DNA of 64,000 bases from Zeugodacus cucurbitae (GCF_028554725.1 NC_071667.1:56847501-56911500); one strand, 5' to 3'. Positions 11,801 to 24,364 are shown, counted from the first letter of the stretch. The notes: a model not told the origin generated them from the letters alone. Numbers and translations are program-made.

Positions 11801-13214
11801 AAAGCAACAATACTAAAATTTATGAGACAATATATAATATTTATTATATACTATTGACTAAACTAAGAAAACACTGTTAACAAAAATCTTGAGACAAGCA
11901 ACATGAAAACATATTTCATATTTTGGTTATTTATTTCATTTGTGTATTTCCGCTGAAGAAAATTGCAGAAAAGCGCGCATATTAAAACAATAACGCCCAC
12001 TTGTCGCCGACATTATTCTCGTTGCGGTTGTCATGTCAGCACTCTATGTATGTGCTATTTGAGTGCGCGCTCTCTTTCGCGTCACACGCCTCATGCATAT
12101 TAATAAATACATAAGCGTTTTTGTTGTTCTTATTCTATTTTTATTTCGCAAAATTAAAGACACTCAACAAAAGCGCGAGAAATGCATGGAAATGCACAAT
12201 TCAGCTTTTTGTAGCATACATTGAGGCGTTGCGGCCGCTGTGTCAACAATATGCAAGTGAATGTTGTATGTATATTAATAAAGGTATGAAAAACGTTGAG
12301 ATGAAGGACGTTGCGGGGTAGTGTAAAAAAGAGATGTTCAAACGCGTCAGCGGGAAATTCAGCACAGCGCAGCATTTTAAGGTAAATATTCATACCTTCA
12401 TAAATTTATAAAAAATGTATATAAGAGGATGTGGGTAGCCACCGCTGTTAATAAATGTACAATATGAATGCAAAATGCATTCGCATTTGCCGCGAATGTA
12501 GGACACACATACAAATATATACATATATATATATACATATATGTATAAATATATATAAAGCTTATACATATATATACCTAGGCATGTGGACCTGCATGTT
12601 GGTACATTTGTATTTATTATTGTAAGCATGTGTATTTTACACACAAGTTTCTGTTGGTTCATGCCACTTGCCAACGAGTGGAACTGCCAACTGTCAGTGG
12701 CATGAATTTGGTTTTAATACCGAAATTAAACTTTCAACCTTCTTTCTGCCTACTTTGCAGTTTGCTCTCCGAAGTTTTCTTGATTGTCACCGAAATTGCT
12801 GTTTTTGACTGCTTTGTTGTTGTAGTTACAGTTTGTTTTAACACAGCTTAACAACAGCTAAGCTTGCAGTGCACTGTCATTGAAACTCAAGCTGATTTGT
12901 GGCCGTGTGGGAGTTGCCACAGTGCTGGAAATTCGGAAATTGTTTACTAAAGTATTTTAGTGGCGATTCTCTAGAAAAGTAACCGAAGCAGATCTCTAGA
13001 TTTATAATATAATAAAATAAAAAATATATATATTGCTTTAAAAAAGTCTCCGTGTATATGAGTGTTTCAAAAATCTTTAGAATTTGTTCTGTGAATGAGT
13101 TATTATGCCGTCAAATTTCCAATGAGTATCCCAAAACTCACGAACAAACTGCGAATTCTGTCTACTTGGTTGAGTAGATTTTATCAACTCTATCCAGAAA
13201 CCGAGAAAGAGTAA
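11801..13214. other. Non-coding stretch with ATATAT/CATATA repeats
   Basis: No gene recognised. It contains TATACATA-type microsatellite between 12510 and 12580, several poly-A/T tracts and short open frames (12121-12321, 12154-12393, 12630-12851) that lack domains, splice context or codon structure. Nothing else can be supported. Confidence 0.4.
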
Positions 13215-13343
13215 TTAAGGCTTGAAGACACCTTAAGGTTTCATACTAAGAGTCACACAATTGCAGCTGGTTTCCTGGTGTTAAGAAGCTTTCGTCACTA
13301 CCTAACCAGTGGACAGTAATCACTTCAGCAAATAAACCACCCT
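13215..13343 (+). repeat. Direct repeat, left copy (flanks RTE copy B)
   Basis: About 130 bp that recurs in direct orientation at 15225-15355. Shared blocks: AGACACCTT, CAGCTGGTTTCCTGGTGTTA (GGTTCCCTGGTGTTAAGAAG on the right), TTCGTCACTA and TAACCAGTGGACAGTAAT, then CAGCAAATAAAC/CGGCAAATAAAC. The RTE fragment starts a few bases after its right end. Confidence 0.6.
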
Positions 13344-13344
13344 A

Positions 13345-14880
13345 GGATACTGTGTTTGTAGAGGGAACACTTCTCCAGCCGGCTGAATGGCAGTGAAAGT
13401 ATAATACCAGGAGATAGCGAACCCGAACAGATGTTCCATTGCCCGACCGTGAAGAAATTAGAATAGCAATTCCTCGCTTGATGAACAACAAGGCGGCGGG
13501 GGCCGATGGATTGCCGGCCGAGCTATTCAAATACGGCGGCAAAGAGCTGATAAGGTGCATGCATCAGCTTCCTTGCGGAATATGGTCGGAAGAAAGCATG
13601 CCTGACGATTGGAATCTCAGTGTACTCTGCCCAATACACAAAAATGGAAACCCCACAATCTGGGCCAACTATCGTGGGATAAGCCTCCGTAACATCGCTT
13701 ATAAGGTTCTATCGAGCGAACTGTGTAAAAGACTAAAGCCCACCGTCAACAAACTGATTGGACCTTATCAGTGTGGCTTTAGACCTGGAAAATCAACAAC
13801 TGACCAGATATTCACCATGCGCCAAATCTTGGAGAAGACCCGTGAAAAGAGGAACGACACACACCATCTATTTGTCAACTTTAAAGCTGCTTTCGACAGC
13901 ACGAAAAGGAGCTGCCTTTATGCCGCGATGTCTGAATTTGGTATCCCCGCAAAACTAATACGGCTGTGTAAGCTGACGTTGAGCAACACCAAAAGCTCCG
14001 TCAGGATCGGGAAGGACCTCTCCGAGCCGTTCGATACCAAACGAGGTTTCAGACAAGATGACTCGCTATCGTGTGACTTCTTTAACCTGATGCTGGAAAA
14101 AATAGTTCGAGCCGCAGAGCTAAACAGAGAAGGTACAATTTTTATAAGAGTGTACAGAATGAGTCAGGTGGTGAACGAGGACAAGACGAAATAACTCCTG
14201 TCATCAAACAAACAGTCGGCGCATTCGCGTCTTGGCTCCCACGTCACTGTTGACAGTCATAACTTTGAAGTTGTGGATAATTTCGTATACCAGCATCAAC
14301 ACCGATAATAGTGTCAGCCTTGAAATCCAGCGCAGAATCACTCTTGCCAACAGGTGCTACTATGGACTAAGTAGGCAATTGGAAAGTAAAGTCCTCTCTC
14401 GACGAACAAAAACCAAACTCTACAAGTCCCTTATCATTCCGTCCTACTTTACGGTGCAGAAGCGTGGACGATGTCAACATCCGATGAGACGGCACTAGGA
14501 GTTTTCGAGAGAAAGGTTTTGCGGAAGATTTATGGTCCCTTAAACATTGGCAACGGCGAATACCGCAACCGATGGAACGATGAGCTGTATGTGTTATTCG
14601 ACGACATAGCTCATAGTTCAGCGAATAAAAAAACAGCGGCTACGCTGGCTAGGTCATGTTGTTCGAATAGATGAAAGTGATCCAGCTCTGAAAGTATTCG
14701 ATGCAGTTCCCGCTGGTGGAAGCCGAGGAAGAGGGAGACCTCCACTCCGATGGACCTGGATTCGCTTGGTATAACCAATTAGCGCCAAACTGCCAGAAAG
14801 AGGGATACGTGGCGCGCTGTGTTGGACTCGGCTATAACCGCGTAAGCGGTGTCTACGCCAGTCAAGAAGAAGATTGGATC
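13345..14880 (+). pseudogene. RTE LINE copy B, 5'-truncated and broken
   Basis: Closely similar to copy A from its position 10126 onward, so the endonuclease half is missing. The longest surviving frame is 13439-14194, covering the fingers/palm of the reverse transcriptase (NNKAAGADGLPAELFKYGG, GFRPGKSTTDQIF, FKAAFD). It then hits a frameshift and a deletion that removes the YADD motif and joins directly to VVNEDKTK. Further frames (14232-14498, 14471-14674) carry the rest with additional shifts and a C-terminal deletion near 14753. A short deletion also occurs near 13428. The 3' tail TACGCCAGTCAAGAAGAAG matches copy A. Inactive. Confidence 0.8.
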
Positions 14881-15224
14881 AATTAACGGGCCTCTGCTCG
14901 ATTTAAACGCTCAATAAGATCGGTTTATCATACAAATGAAATTCTACAATTATTTTTAATTGAATTTTAATCTACTTGAAAATCAAATACGATATACGTT
15001 CTTTGTCTGCGATTGGCTGAATTTTTGAAAAAAAGCTACGGTAGATGTCGCTGCTAAAAATATTAATCAACTGATCAAACTTACCCACTTCTCATGAAAA
15101 GCAAAAACAAAAATGTATAACAGCTGATCGGTTATCGAGTAGCCGGCAGTATAAAAGGCAAAGAAAGGTTTCTCAATAAAAATTTTAATTGATCAATTTA
15201 TTTGGCTGTCTAAAAACTCTACAA

Positions 15225-15355
15225 GACTACAAGACACCTTGTGACATATGTTAAAGTTTCAATGTAAAGGTCACAAATTTTCAGCAGGTTCCCTGGTGTT
15301 AAGAAGTATTCGTCACTATGTAACCAGTGGACAGTAATAACTTCGGCAAATAAAC
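15225..15355 (+). repeat. Direct repeat, right copy
   Basis: Partner of 13215-13343 (see there). A TATAAAAGG box lies upstream at about 15151 and an AATAAA nearby. These could belong to a larger repeated element such as a solo-LTR-like sequence, but no reverse transcriptase or tRNA primer site ties them together. Confidence 0.55.
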
Positions 15356-16980
15356 TTATCTCCAAAATTGAAATTAGTGGAGCGATGGAACTAAATATTT
15401 AAGAGGTTAGGAGTAGTCAGAGGCACGAAAAAATTAGAATTTTCAGTTAATTGACTAATGGTTAATACTATTAGTGAATGAAACTTGTTTATTAAAATCC
15501 CAGCAAAAAAATATAATCCCAAAATTTAAAAAATAAGTGTTCTTTCTAACTACGAACCGAAGCTGGTCGATTTCTCTGGGTGACTGCAACATCTGATTCA
15601 AGATATGAAGTAATCCAATTTCTAAACCTTCTTAAATGAAAAGTTGCGGGTCCATATCAATAATTTCTAATGGACCGAAGACATGATTCGAGAATTGAGC
15701 ATCGATTCGAGATCGAATTCTTATTTCATAAATGTTTCATTTCCCAACCGAGTTAAAGAAGATATTGTTTAAACTTCCTGATAAAACGATGAATCCCTGA
15801 CAATATAATTAATGTTCCTTGGAGAATTTCAGAACAACGGCTTCTTAATTAATTAGTAAAACTCATGGGTCCACAAACACGAGTTGCACATGGGCTCTCT
15901 GACTCCAAGCACAATCCTTGAATTTATTACAATGTCGAGTTGACTCTGAGACATTATGAAGTGGGAGGACACGATAGACCACAGGTGGCAGTGAATCCCT
16001 CTAATAAATTATATTTTATAATATACGAAGTTTATGATGACATTAACATAGAACATAGAACATCGAGCTGAAAAATTTCCAAAGAACTGTTAGAACATTG
16101 ACATTGGTTTCATCAGAACCCCAAGCTATAAAAGAGCAGTACCTAAGCCGATGAGATCATCAAAAGTCTGACAATAAAATTTCAAAAATGTCACGTCGGA
16201 TATAGAAATTGGTAAGCATGAGTCTCTTAATGTCTTTATAACGACACTCTCTCTCTCAAATAATGGCATTTTAATAAGCAAAGTTTAAAATTTCTCCTTC
16301 GCCGCAAGTCTCCCATGAAATGCATTGACAGTGAGCTCGTAAAACTTATGCTTTCCCATTCATCAAATAAACTCACATATAAAATCAGACAAAAATTATG
16401 AGCACAAATTCCCACGAGCCGCATAAAATTTAATCAACTTCTGAAAGTGGAGTTGGAAATATTGAAGGAGAAGCGAGAGCACCTGTGTTAGAGGAAGACT
16501 CGAACAAAGCAAATATGGTTCGTACATGTGTATGTATATATATGCTTGTTTATATTTGTTCTTGTAAATCTAATTCAAGTGTGAACAAACATTTCCTGCG
16601 TTTGTATGGCTTTGCTTTGCTTTGCAATTATTGTCTTTCCCCGGCTTATTCTCTGGCAGCTAATTACCGCTTGTTGACACTTTCTCACGCCAATCAATCG
16701 CTTTATTATGAACTAAAGTCGTGACTGTTATTGTTTTTGTTGTTGTGCACATTGTTTGCTTTGTTGACATTTGATGTCACTGTGTGGCGGTAATTAACTC
16801 CTTTCCGATTGATTAAGGCTGCCGGCGCGCCAACGGAAATGTCTTGTTTGTCAGCGCGCGCTTTAATGACGCCTTCAACACTACTCTGTGTGTGTGCATA
16901 AATCTGTATTTCGACGAGGCGTGATAAGCAGCGTTCAAGGGGTTGCTTCATAACCCCACTGGAACTGGCCAATCGCGCTG
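15356..16980. other. Non-coding stretch
   Basis: No gene recognised. A TATAAAAG box near 16128 is followed by only very short open frames (ATG near 16188, five codons). A CT run is at 16250-16257. The frame at 16485-16724 is rich in CATA/TATG repeats and shows no domain. Confidence 0.35.
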
Positions 16981-16982
16981 AT

Positions 16983-17030
16983 CACTCAGTTTGCCAACGA
17001 AGCGGCAAGCCGAACACGAAGTGAGATTAG
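16983..17030 (+). promoter_or_regulatory. Possible Inr plus MTE-like core promoter
   Basis: CTCAGTTTG at about 16985 resembles the arthropod initiator (TCAGTY). About 20 bases downstream lies GCAAGCCGAAC, one base longer than, but close to, the motif ten element consensus (CSARCSSAAC). A GTGAGA donor-like sequence follows at about 17021. If real, it would start a plus-strand transcript with a short non-coding first exon. No downstream coding exon could be connected, so this rests on motif resemblance only. Confidence 0.22.
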
Positions 17031-17699
17031 GAGAGCTGGGAACGCCAGAAATTTGAAAAAAAAATGTTGAATTTAATGTAAAACAAAAAGTTTCAAATGT
17101 ACTTTGTTCACACGACTACGTACGAGTATATTCATTCGCACGAGGTTTTCCATCAGCAGCGAGTCTGAGTGAATTGCCATAAAATTTCTATTTATTTTAG
17201 CGAACTTTCAATTGCAGTTACCTCAACTAATGTGCATTCAACGAGTTTTAACGAGTTATTCGCCAGCCAAATCGCTAAAATAACACAAGCTCGCTCATTC
17301 ACATTCAAATGTATACGAAAATTTAGAAAGCATTTGCAAAACCTGAAATTTAAACCGCAGCAAATGAATTGATTGCATAGTGCTGTCACATCCGAGTGAC
17401 ATTTAAATGACAGCTCCGACTACCGACCTCTCATTGCACTCACGAATATATGTAGTTATAAATGACATTCTCATTTATTTAATCATCATTGTAGTTTTTT
17501 AAAGCGTGTCAACATACGACATTGCTTTATGTGACAGTTCTTGTAAAAAAAACAAATAAAGAGATCTTTGCATTTTGTGGAACTTGCCTTTAAACCGACT
17601 ATTAGTCATCAGAATTCATTATAGTGAAATATTTGCAGACTAATAAATATTAATATTGAAATTGAAATCTTAATCAGATATCTTATTATCTGATTTCGA
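17031..17699. other. Non-coding stretch
   Basis: No gene recognised. Open frames on both strands at 17169-17389 are mutual shadows without domains. Confidence 0.35.
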
Positions 17700-18650
17700 T
17701 GAGTTTTAGAAGAGCGATGCCAAACTATAGTATAACTGCAGCATATGCAAAGTTCTGTTCCGATATGTTCATTAGTGCATGTAAAATAAACGATTCAAAT
17801 CGACTTCAAAGTGCTGGTATATAGGAAGTAGGTGTGGTTGTGAACCGATTTAACCTATTATCAACAACATCAGCAACATATCATTGCGATGCAAGGAAAA
17901 TATTACAAGCCAAGTTTCATTGATATTGGTCGACTAGTTTCGGAGATATGGTTTTTGACCCATAAGTGGGCGGAGCCCCACCCACTTACAATTTTGTATA
18001 CCAATTTGGGAGGCAGCCTTTCCTTCTTTATAATGAAATATAAGGTTTCTGGTGTTTTCCCTTAATGAATTAAAGCATTTTCAGCATAACCTTTGTATGG
18101 AAGGTGGGCGTGGTTATAAACCGATTTCCTCCATTTTTGGACTGTATGAGGTAGTACCCAAAAGAAACAATTCTAGAAGGCTTGGTTGATATAGCTTTAG
18201 TAGTTTTTGAGATATGTACAAAAAACGTAATAAGGGGCGTAGCCACGCCCACTTCTCCAAAAAAAATTACCTCTAAATATGCCCCTTCAAAGTACGATCC
18301 TTTGTACCAAATTTTACTTCCAAAGCTTTATTTATGGCTTAGTTATGACACTTATGTGTTTTCGGTTTTCGCCATTTTGTGGGCGTGGCAGTGGTCCGAT
18401 TTTGCGGACCCAAGGAACATGTGTTCCAAGTTTCATTAAGATATCTCAGTTTTTACTCAAGTTATCCGTTGCACGGACGGACAGACAAACATTCGGATTT
18501 TGACTCGTCTCGTCACCCTGATCATTTTGATATATATGTATAACCCTATTTCTAACTCGATTAGTTTTAGGACTTACAAGAAACCATTATGTGAACAAAA
18601 CTATAATACTCTCTTAGCAACTTTTCTTCCGAGAGTATAAAAAGTAAACT
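17700..18650 (+). repeat. Interspersed repeat copy 3 (most complete)
   Basis: The best-preserved copy of the family also seen at 1-560, 2865-3900 (inverted) and, degraded, at 35270-35760, 47880-48200 and 51850-52040. Landmarks: ACCCATAAGTGGGCGGAGCC near 17960, GGTGGGCGTGGTTATAAACC near 18102, GTGGGCGTGGCAGTGGTCCG near 18380, a GACGGACAGAC run near 18474, and GAGAGTATAAAAAG at the right end near 18643. Open frames inside are incidental. Element class unknown. Confidence 0.65.
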
Positions 18651-18769
18651 GAGGAAAATTCGAATATGAAATTATATATATGTATTTTTCAATGAGTTAA
18701 AACTTGACTACGACCTCCAGTCTTTGATGTCCATTGTGAGTTTAACTTACTGGTGCGAGCTTGTATATT

Positions 18770-19150
18770 TCTAATCTTTTGTTCTTCAAGCCGCGACACA
18801 CGCTCCTTACTCGACCCTAAGCGCGTACTTGGGAGGTTTTTAAATTTTGTTCCGCAAGCAACTGCGAGCGCTTGTTACTCGACTCTCTGGCACGCGATTG
18901 CGACGCGAAGAGAATGACTTGCAAGACGATTTTCAGATTAAGATTCACCTTCACGGAGGACTTTTGATACCATCACCTGGGAACTATTTCCAGTTGAGAT
19001 TCTAGCAATAAATATAGCCTTAATTGCTTGAGGTGAATGTAGCTTTCCAATGGTGAAAGAATTTTTTTAAATCGGCATAGTAGTTTTTGAGTTAATTCAT
19101 TACAAACATACATACAAATCTTTCCTCTTTATAATAGTAGTAAATGTAAC
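18770..19150 (-). mobile_element. Helitron 5'-end fragment
   Basis: The right edge, read on the minus strand, is TACTACTATTATAAAGAGGA followed by AAGATTTGTATGTATG. It matches the Helitron 5' end at 28948 (there beginning TCTATACTACTATTATAAAG). The shared region continues inward past the GGGAACTATTTCCAG block. The GC-richer piece at 18785-18930 has two related CTTACTCGAC/TTACTCGAC blocks and is probably element interior. No coding sequence remains. Confidence 0.55.
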
Positions 19151-20790
19151 GTTTTTTTGAAAAAAAAAAATATGTTCATTCATAGTGCTGCTAACCCTTT
19201 AGATATTTTACGACTCTCTATTGAATTCAAAATTCCGCATATTCGGGTTATTAACCGAGAATATTTTAGCCTCGAATGAAATCGGTTAAATTGAGAAAAA
19301 GGGTTCCCTTAAATTTCATACATGAGAGAGTTAGGTTTTTTGCACTCAAAAGATGTAAATACCACGTCAAATTTTCAAGTCACAATATCGTTAAAGGTGC
19401 AACCATCAGCTAAAAATGTTAGTAAAATTTCATCGCCTGGTTTTGAAATATTTCATTTTTCGAATAACAGCAGAAGACTTTCAATTACTTGGATCTCACT
19501 CGGAACTTGATTGATTGAGTCGAACAATTTTCAGCAGGTCAAATGCAAAAACGAAGATGTAATATTATACAATGAAAAACTCTTCGACCTTACGATTCAA
19601 AGAGAAATGCATTTCTTAGTATCTCATCTTGGGAATATCCACGAATAATTTAGCTTAGTACATTCTCATATAAGTCGTCTTCACAAAACTCCTTACGGAT
19701 TTGGTTGAAAGGTATTCCGCCACCTGAGTATACGAGTGTGAAACCCTTCAGAAATGGCTAATTGGTTAATCTCAAGACTGTCTCCGTGCCGTTAAATCCC
19801 TGGCAGGCCTCCGTGTACATTACTTTCCCGTCATCATGAAGTTACACAATACTTCCTCTGTGAGCTGTTCAGCTATGAACACGGTGTACGTCAACCCCCA
19901 CTTTTGTCTCTTTACAGAAATAATCTTGGAACCATTAAAAGCTTACATTCCAGGAGGTGGATAGCGGCTCTGAGTGCGGACCCTATTAGAATGATGAATA
20001 ACAACGTCACAAAAGTGGACATGAGGGAGAAAACTGTCCCGGGCGGTTGCCTGCGGTGACGAAATCGTCCACCACAAAAGGCAGTGCGAAAGCCCCTTCG
20101 CAGATGTGGCTTAATTTTCCTTACAAAACCCGTCCACCACTTAATATGCAATCACATACAGACAATACTCGTTGCAATGAAGTATTTATGAGTAGACGAG
20201 TATCTACTACATATTGCAAAATAATTACACATAAACCACTTGATAGAGCTAACATACAATTTGCAACAACAACAACAACAATACAAATAAAGCCTACGGT
20301 TCGTGTAACTGAATAAATTTGCATATGCACAGAGTAGTTGTTGTTGTAACTGAGACCCTTCACTATACAATATTGCATTATTGTTGTTGTTGTTTGTGTA
20401 GATTGCGGTGTGGGCGGCTTCAACACTGATGCACTTTTAATAATACTTAACAATAAACAAAATGTGAAGAAAATTATATAGAATGCATGAAAAGGCACTT
20501 AGTTGTTGTAATTGTTGTAATTTTGACTATACAATCGCTTGTTGTGCCAAACAAATAATGGCCAAACACCAGCATTTTGCTTGAAGTGTTGAATGAGTGT
20601 CTACCAGCACTTGAGAGCACATGTACATATATATGTGTGTGTGTGTGTGTTTTGGCAGACAGTTCACACATAACGGTTTATAGTTATTTCATACATCAAT
20701 AGGCTTTACTTCAATATGGTACAGAATTTTCATATTGGCCATTGGCCGGAAAGTGAGATATTTGCGTTTAAATATTGCATATGCCATGTT

Positions 20791-20835
<45 letters not shown>

Positions 20836-21740
20836 CTCGCATGCATGATCACCTGTTGCTGACACATATCCAACAAGAACAATGCGACATTGACGCTTCG
20901 TAAGTTTATGAATTTGCTATTTTCTATTTTGTATGCAACATTTCCTGTATTTTTCATGCACTGCTTCGGCCATTTAGCAGCACTCGGTGTCCCAGTATCA
21001 ATGGTGATTGTAGGGTTTTGTGTTGCAAAATTGAATTTTAATTGAAATTTTAATTAAAAGTTGAAATAAAGTTTATCAAATATTTTGACAAATATTCCAC
21101 CCATAGTATGTACCAAAATGTATGCAGAGAATTTAGACATAAGCAAAGACTGAATTGTATTTGTAATCATAGCTTGTAAGAATGGATTAAGCGTGTGTCA
21201 TACAAAAATGTATCGAATGTGTTTTACAAGCGGAAGAAGAGTATACCAAAAATATTTTTTTGGAAAAGGACGAAATACTTTGAAGAGTGCTAAGATTTCT
21301 GGCCTAACAATGGAAAGCTGGCTTTAGTAACCACGTTGTTCATCTCACGGTCATTTCTAACACTTAAAACTAAGTGAGATAGGTACAGAGTAATATTTAC
21401 CTTAATTATCCCGATGATACTGTTTTCGGACTTCTATTCGTCCATCGATCTGATTGAAATATATTGATGCTATGCTCAAAACAAGACTTCTATCCAAAGT
21501 ATCGTAACCATTTAAAGACTACTTTTCTAGCTCCCATATGCCATCCCTTCAGACTAGCTTTGCACCTTTTATATGACCGTATCGGTCAATATATTGGTCT
21601 ACAACTTAGCTTCTGCCGTTTTCCAATAGATGTCTTTAGGGTCAATCACTGGTCGAATAAATCGATTAATCAGTCAGTAGTCGATTATAAACTGCACTCG
21701 GTCGGCACTCGTAATAGAGATGTTTGATTGTAAGTGTTTC
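19151..21740. other. Non-coding stretch with CA/GT microsatellites
   Basis: No gene recognised. It contains a TG run at about 20633-20650, CAA repeats at 20265-20283 and GTT repeats at 20380-20393. A GC-richer segment (about 19780-20110) has open frames on both strands but no recognisable domain. The remainder is ordinary AT-rich sequence. Confidence 0.4.
20790..20835 (+). repeat. (AC)n microsatellite
   Basis: An almost uninterrupted CA dinucleotide run of about 40 bases, preceded by ACACGC. Confidence 0.9.
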
Positions 21741-21743
21741 CCA

Positions 21744-22240
21744 AGATTAGATTAGATTTATTAGGGGATCGCACTGCAACCTACGGTCTATTGTGTCCTC
21801 TCCTATTTATCACAGAATACCGTCCAGTCCTGTAGCTCTAAGAAAACTTAGTAACGCTGCAGGGCTGGTGGACGCGATACTTTCCCTTTGGGGATATAGA
21901 GACCCTATTTCCTTTCTCCTTAATCCCGCAATCGCGTGACATTCCAGGAGTAGGTGCTCAGGTGTTTCCGCTTTCAAATCACAGAATCTGCACAGGTCCG
22001 TAGAGCATATCCCGAGTTTATTCTGATGACACCTTAGTCTGCAGTGGCCAGTGTAGAGTGGCACTAGTTGTCTCATTTTGTTTCTTGGGAGCGCAGCACC
22101 TATACCATCTGTGGTCTTAGACCCATCTGTGTAACATTGCTGGGTGCTTTTGCCAATGACTTCCCTAAGGGAGGAGTCCTCCCAATCTCTTTTGTTATTC
22201 AATACTAACTTGAATTTCCTTTCAAAGTGCACCTTTTTGG
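21744..22240 (-). pseudogene. LINE ORF2 3' end (RNase H / GHC tail), internally deleted
   Basis: The open frame at 21810-22232 on the minus strand encodes 140 residues. CYTDGSKT.DGIGAAL is the start of a LINE-type RNase H domain, but the frame jumps after about 12 residues to LYTGHCRLRCHQNKLGI and LCRFCDLKAETPEHLLLECHA, the conserved GHC and C-x2-C-x8-H-x4-C tail of I/R1/LOA-group ORF2 proteins. The middle of RNase H has therefore been deleted. The 3' end of the element is a short tandem tail of TTAGA/TCTAA units at 21744-21762, as in several of these LINE clades. Dead 5'-truncated copy. Confidence 0.65.
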
Positions 22241-23000
22241 TAATGTTGTCCCCTTGTTTCCCAAAGAAAAATATACATATTATAGATTACATACATATAT
22301 TCTAATTAAATCTTTTCAGAACTTCCTATAGCCACAATCTACCCAACATAATAATTTCCATTCATCTGGTTAACGTTGCTATGGTTTAGTAATACATATA
22401 GCTCAATAAAATTATTGGTTTCGATATTTTTGTCGATTTTAAGAACTAATAAGGTGTTTAGTTTAATGAATATTTGTCTCGATCTAACAATTTAATTCGC
22501 ACCAGCCCGCGCAGGGAAAGAAATGGCAACCAAGAAAGAATAACTATTAGAACAAAGACCTTACCTATTATATATGGTTAAGCTAAGAGAACTAAGAGAA
22601 TAGTTTAAAGAGAGAGCGAAACTCTCATTTTGTCATCAATATAGCACACTTATAATTGTTTGATATGAACTACCCAGTTGAGTTAACCATGGTCTCATTT
22701 ATTATTCTGATCAGCTGATTGACCATTTTCATTTGATTACTCTACTGTACTGGCATGGACAATCATATTTTTCAAAAAATTTCTTCATTTTATTTAAAAT
22801 TATTTTTCTTTAAGAAGTAATTAAGTCTCTAAGTAGTAACGAAATGATCGATTCGACGCTTTTCCCCACATTAAGGCGATTGGTTGCTCGCAATTGTCGC
22901 CAAACTCAACAAAAATTGTCACCAACAACTCATTTCATTTCATTTTCATCAAGTTCACATTAGCCTGAGCTCACTGTAACGCGCACTTATCTCGCCTTAA
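22241..23000. other. Non-coding stretch
   Basis: No gene or repeat recognised; AT-rich single-copy-looking sequence. Confidence 0.35.
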
Positions 23001-23002
23001 AT

Positions 23003-23010
23003 TATAAAAA
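23003..23010 (+). promoter_or_regulatory. TATA box of the candidate mini-gene
   Basis: TATAAAAA lies 36 bases before the ATG at 23039. Spacing would place transcription start about 5 bases before the ATG, an unusually short leader, which weakens the call. Confidence 0.3.
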
Positions 23011-23038
23011 GCCCGTACTCACACCATATCACCTTAGC

Positions 23039-23215
23039 ATGGGGTCAAAATTATTGAGTAATTATTGCTTGTTAGTCGTATGCTTTCTATTCCATTCGAA
23101 ACTCTATAGTAAGTGAGCAGTGCTTGTTTTTGTTGTTTTGTTTTTTATTTGTTTCGTCAACAAACGCTTCACGCCGCTTTTTGTAGATCGAAATCTATAT
23201 ATAGTCTACAAATAG
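23039..23215 (+). CDS. Candidate two-exon small secreted peptide gene
   Basis: Proposed exons 23039-23108 and 23187-23215, joined in phase 1. The donor is GTAAGT, the acceptor TTTTTGTAG, and the intron is 78 bp, a usual size for flies. The predicted product is 32 residues. It begins MGSKLL, has a hydrophobic core NYCLLVVCFLF like a signal peptide, then a short basic tail ending IVYK before TAG. A TATA box lies at 23003 and an AATAAA at about 23408. No family is recognised. Alternatives: only exon 1 is real and the next exon is further away, or the arrangement is chance. Evidence is splice signals, hydrophobic profile and TATA/poly-A context only. Confidence 0.28.
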
Positions 23216-23419
23216 CGTAGTAGCGTCGCACAAAAAGTGGCTAGCCGTGATTCTAGGCTTCTTTTTTTCCTGCTGCTACAGATGTATATGCATACATACA
23301 TACATATATGTATATACACATGTAGATGTTTAAAAGATTCTGTATATTTGTTTAGAAGAATATATATATGTACATATATATATGTATAATGTAGCCGCAA
23401 CAAGTGTAATAAAATTGTC

Positions 23420-24364
23420 GGAGCAAAAACGTCTAGTTCACCGTTTGAAAATCGATTAGCAGTTAAAATTAATAGTTATATTTATATGTATATATATTAT
23501 ATATACTACCCCCATTCCCGAGTCACCCGCTTTAATTTTCACGAGTGTAGAATAATTGACCTTTTTGATTTCATATGGCTAACTGTAGACAAATTGCCTA
23601 TGCCTATGCCTATCTGTAGACACGCTTAATTGATATTCTAATTAAATCAAAATTATAGTTTGATTCTCTGGCGTTGTAATACGATTCCCAGTAACCGACC
23701 ATTATGTAACATTTGTTTTAAATCGTTACATGTGTATAAATTGTATTGCGTGTAATTTTGAATATTTTAATTAAAACACATGGGAACTAAGGCTAGTGAG
23801 CCAAATGATAACCTTAAAAATTACATGAACTAGGGAGAAATGAAGTACTTAAAGACGTTTACTTATTTGTATAATTAAAGAAAGACTAGGGACAATTAGA
23901 AGTGACTTTTAATTATTAACCGTAAATACAACTGATTTTGAAGAAATTTCGCGAGATTCGATGAATGAAAAGCAACTAAAAAGTTATGATAACATTGGTC
24001 TTAAAACCTATCCTCCGACGGAGGCACACTTGGACATTTGTAGACCCGATATTTGTGATATTAAAACTCCTATCAATGAACCTAAAGGCACATACATATA
24101 TCAACAAGTGAAACTCAAGCAAAATATGAACTGAACACATATTTTTCTTGACCAATATCGAAACGTTTAGAATAAAACTCCAATTTAGTTCCATTACAAC
24201 ATCACGCTTATTGAATGAAGGATACTAGGGCAACTGTGAACTGATTTCATCCATTTTTGGCACACTTGGCCAACCCTTTGTAATATCAAATTCATTATAT
24301 TATCATCCTAATTTGATATTTCTAGCACAACTGTTTAGATATCTACAACTGTTTAGATATCTAC
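23420..24364. other. Non-coding stretch
   Basis: No gene recognised. A small tandem duplication (ACAACTGTTTAGATATCT twice, about 24327-24365) sits immediately before RTE copy C. Confidence 0.4.

Noticed and set aside
19780..20110. GC-richer stretch with open frames on both strands
   Set aside because: No recognisable protein motif in any frame; it may be an old repeat but this cannot be supported.
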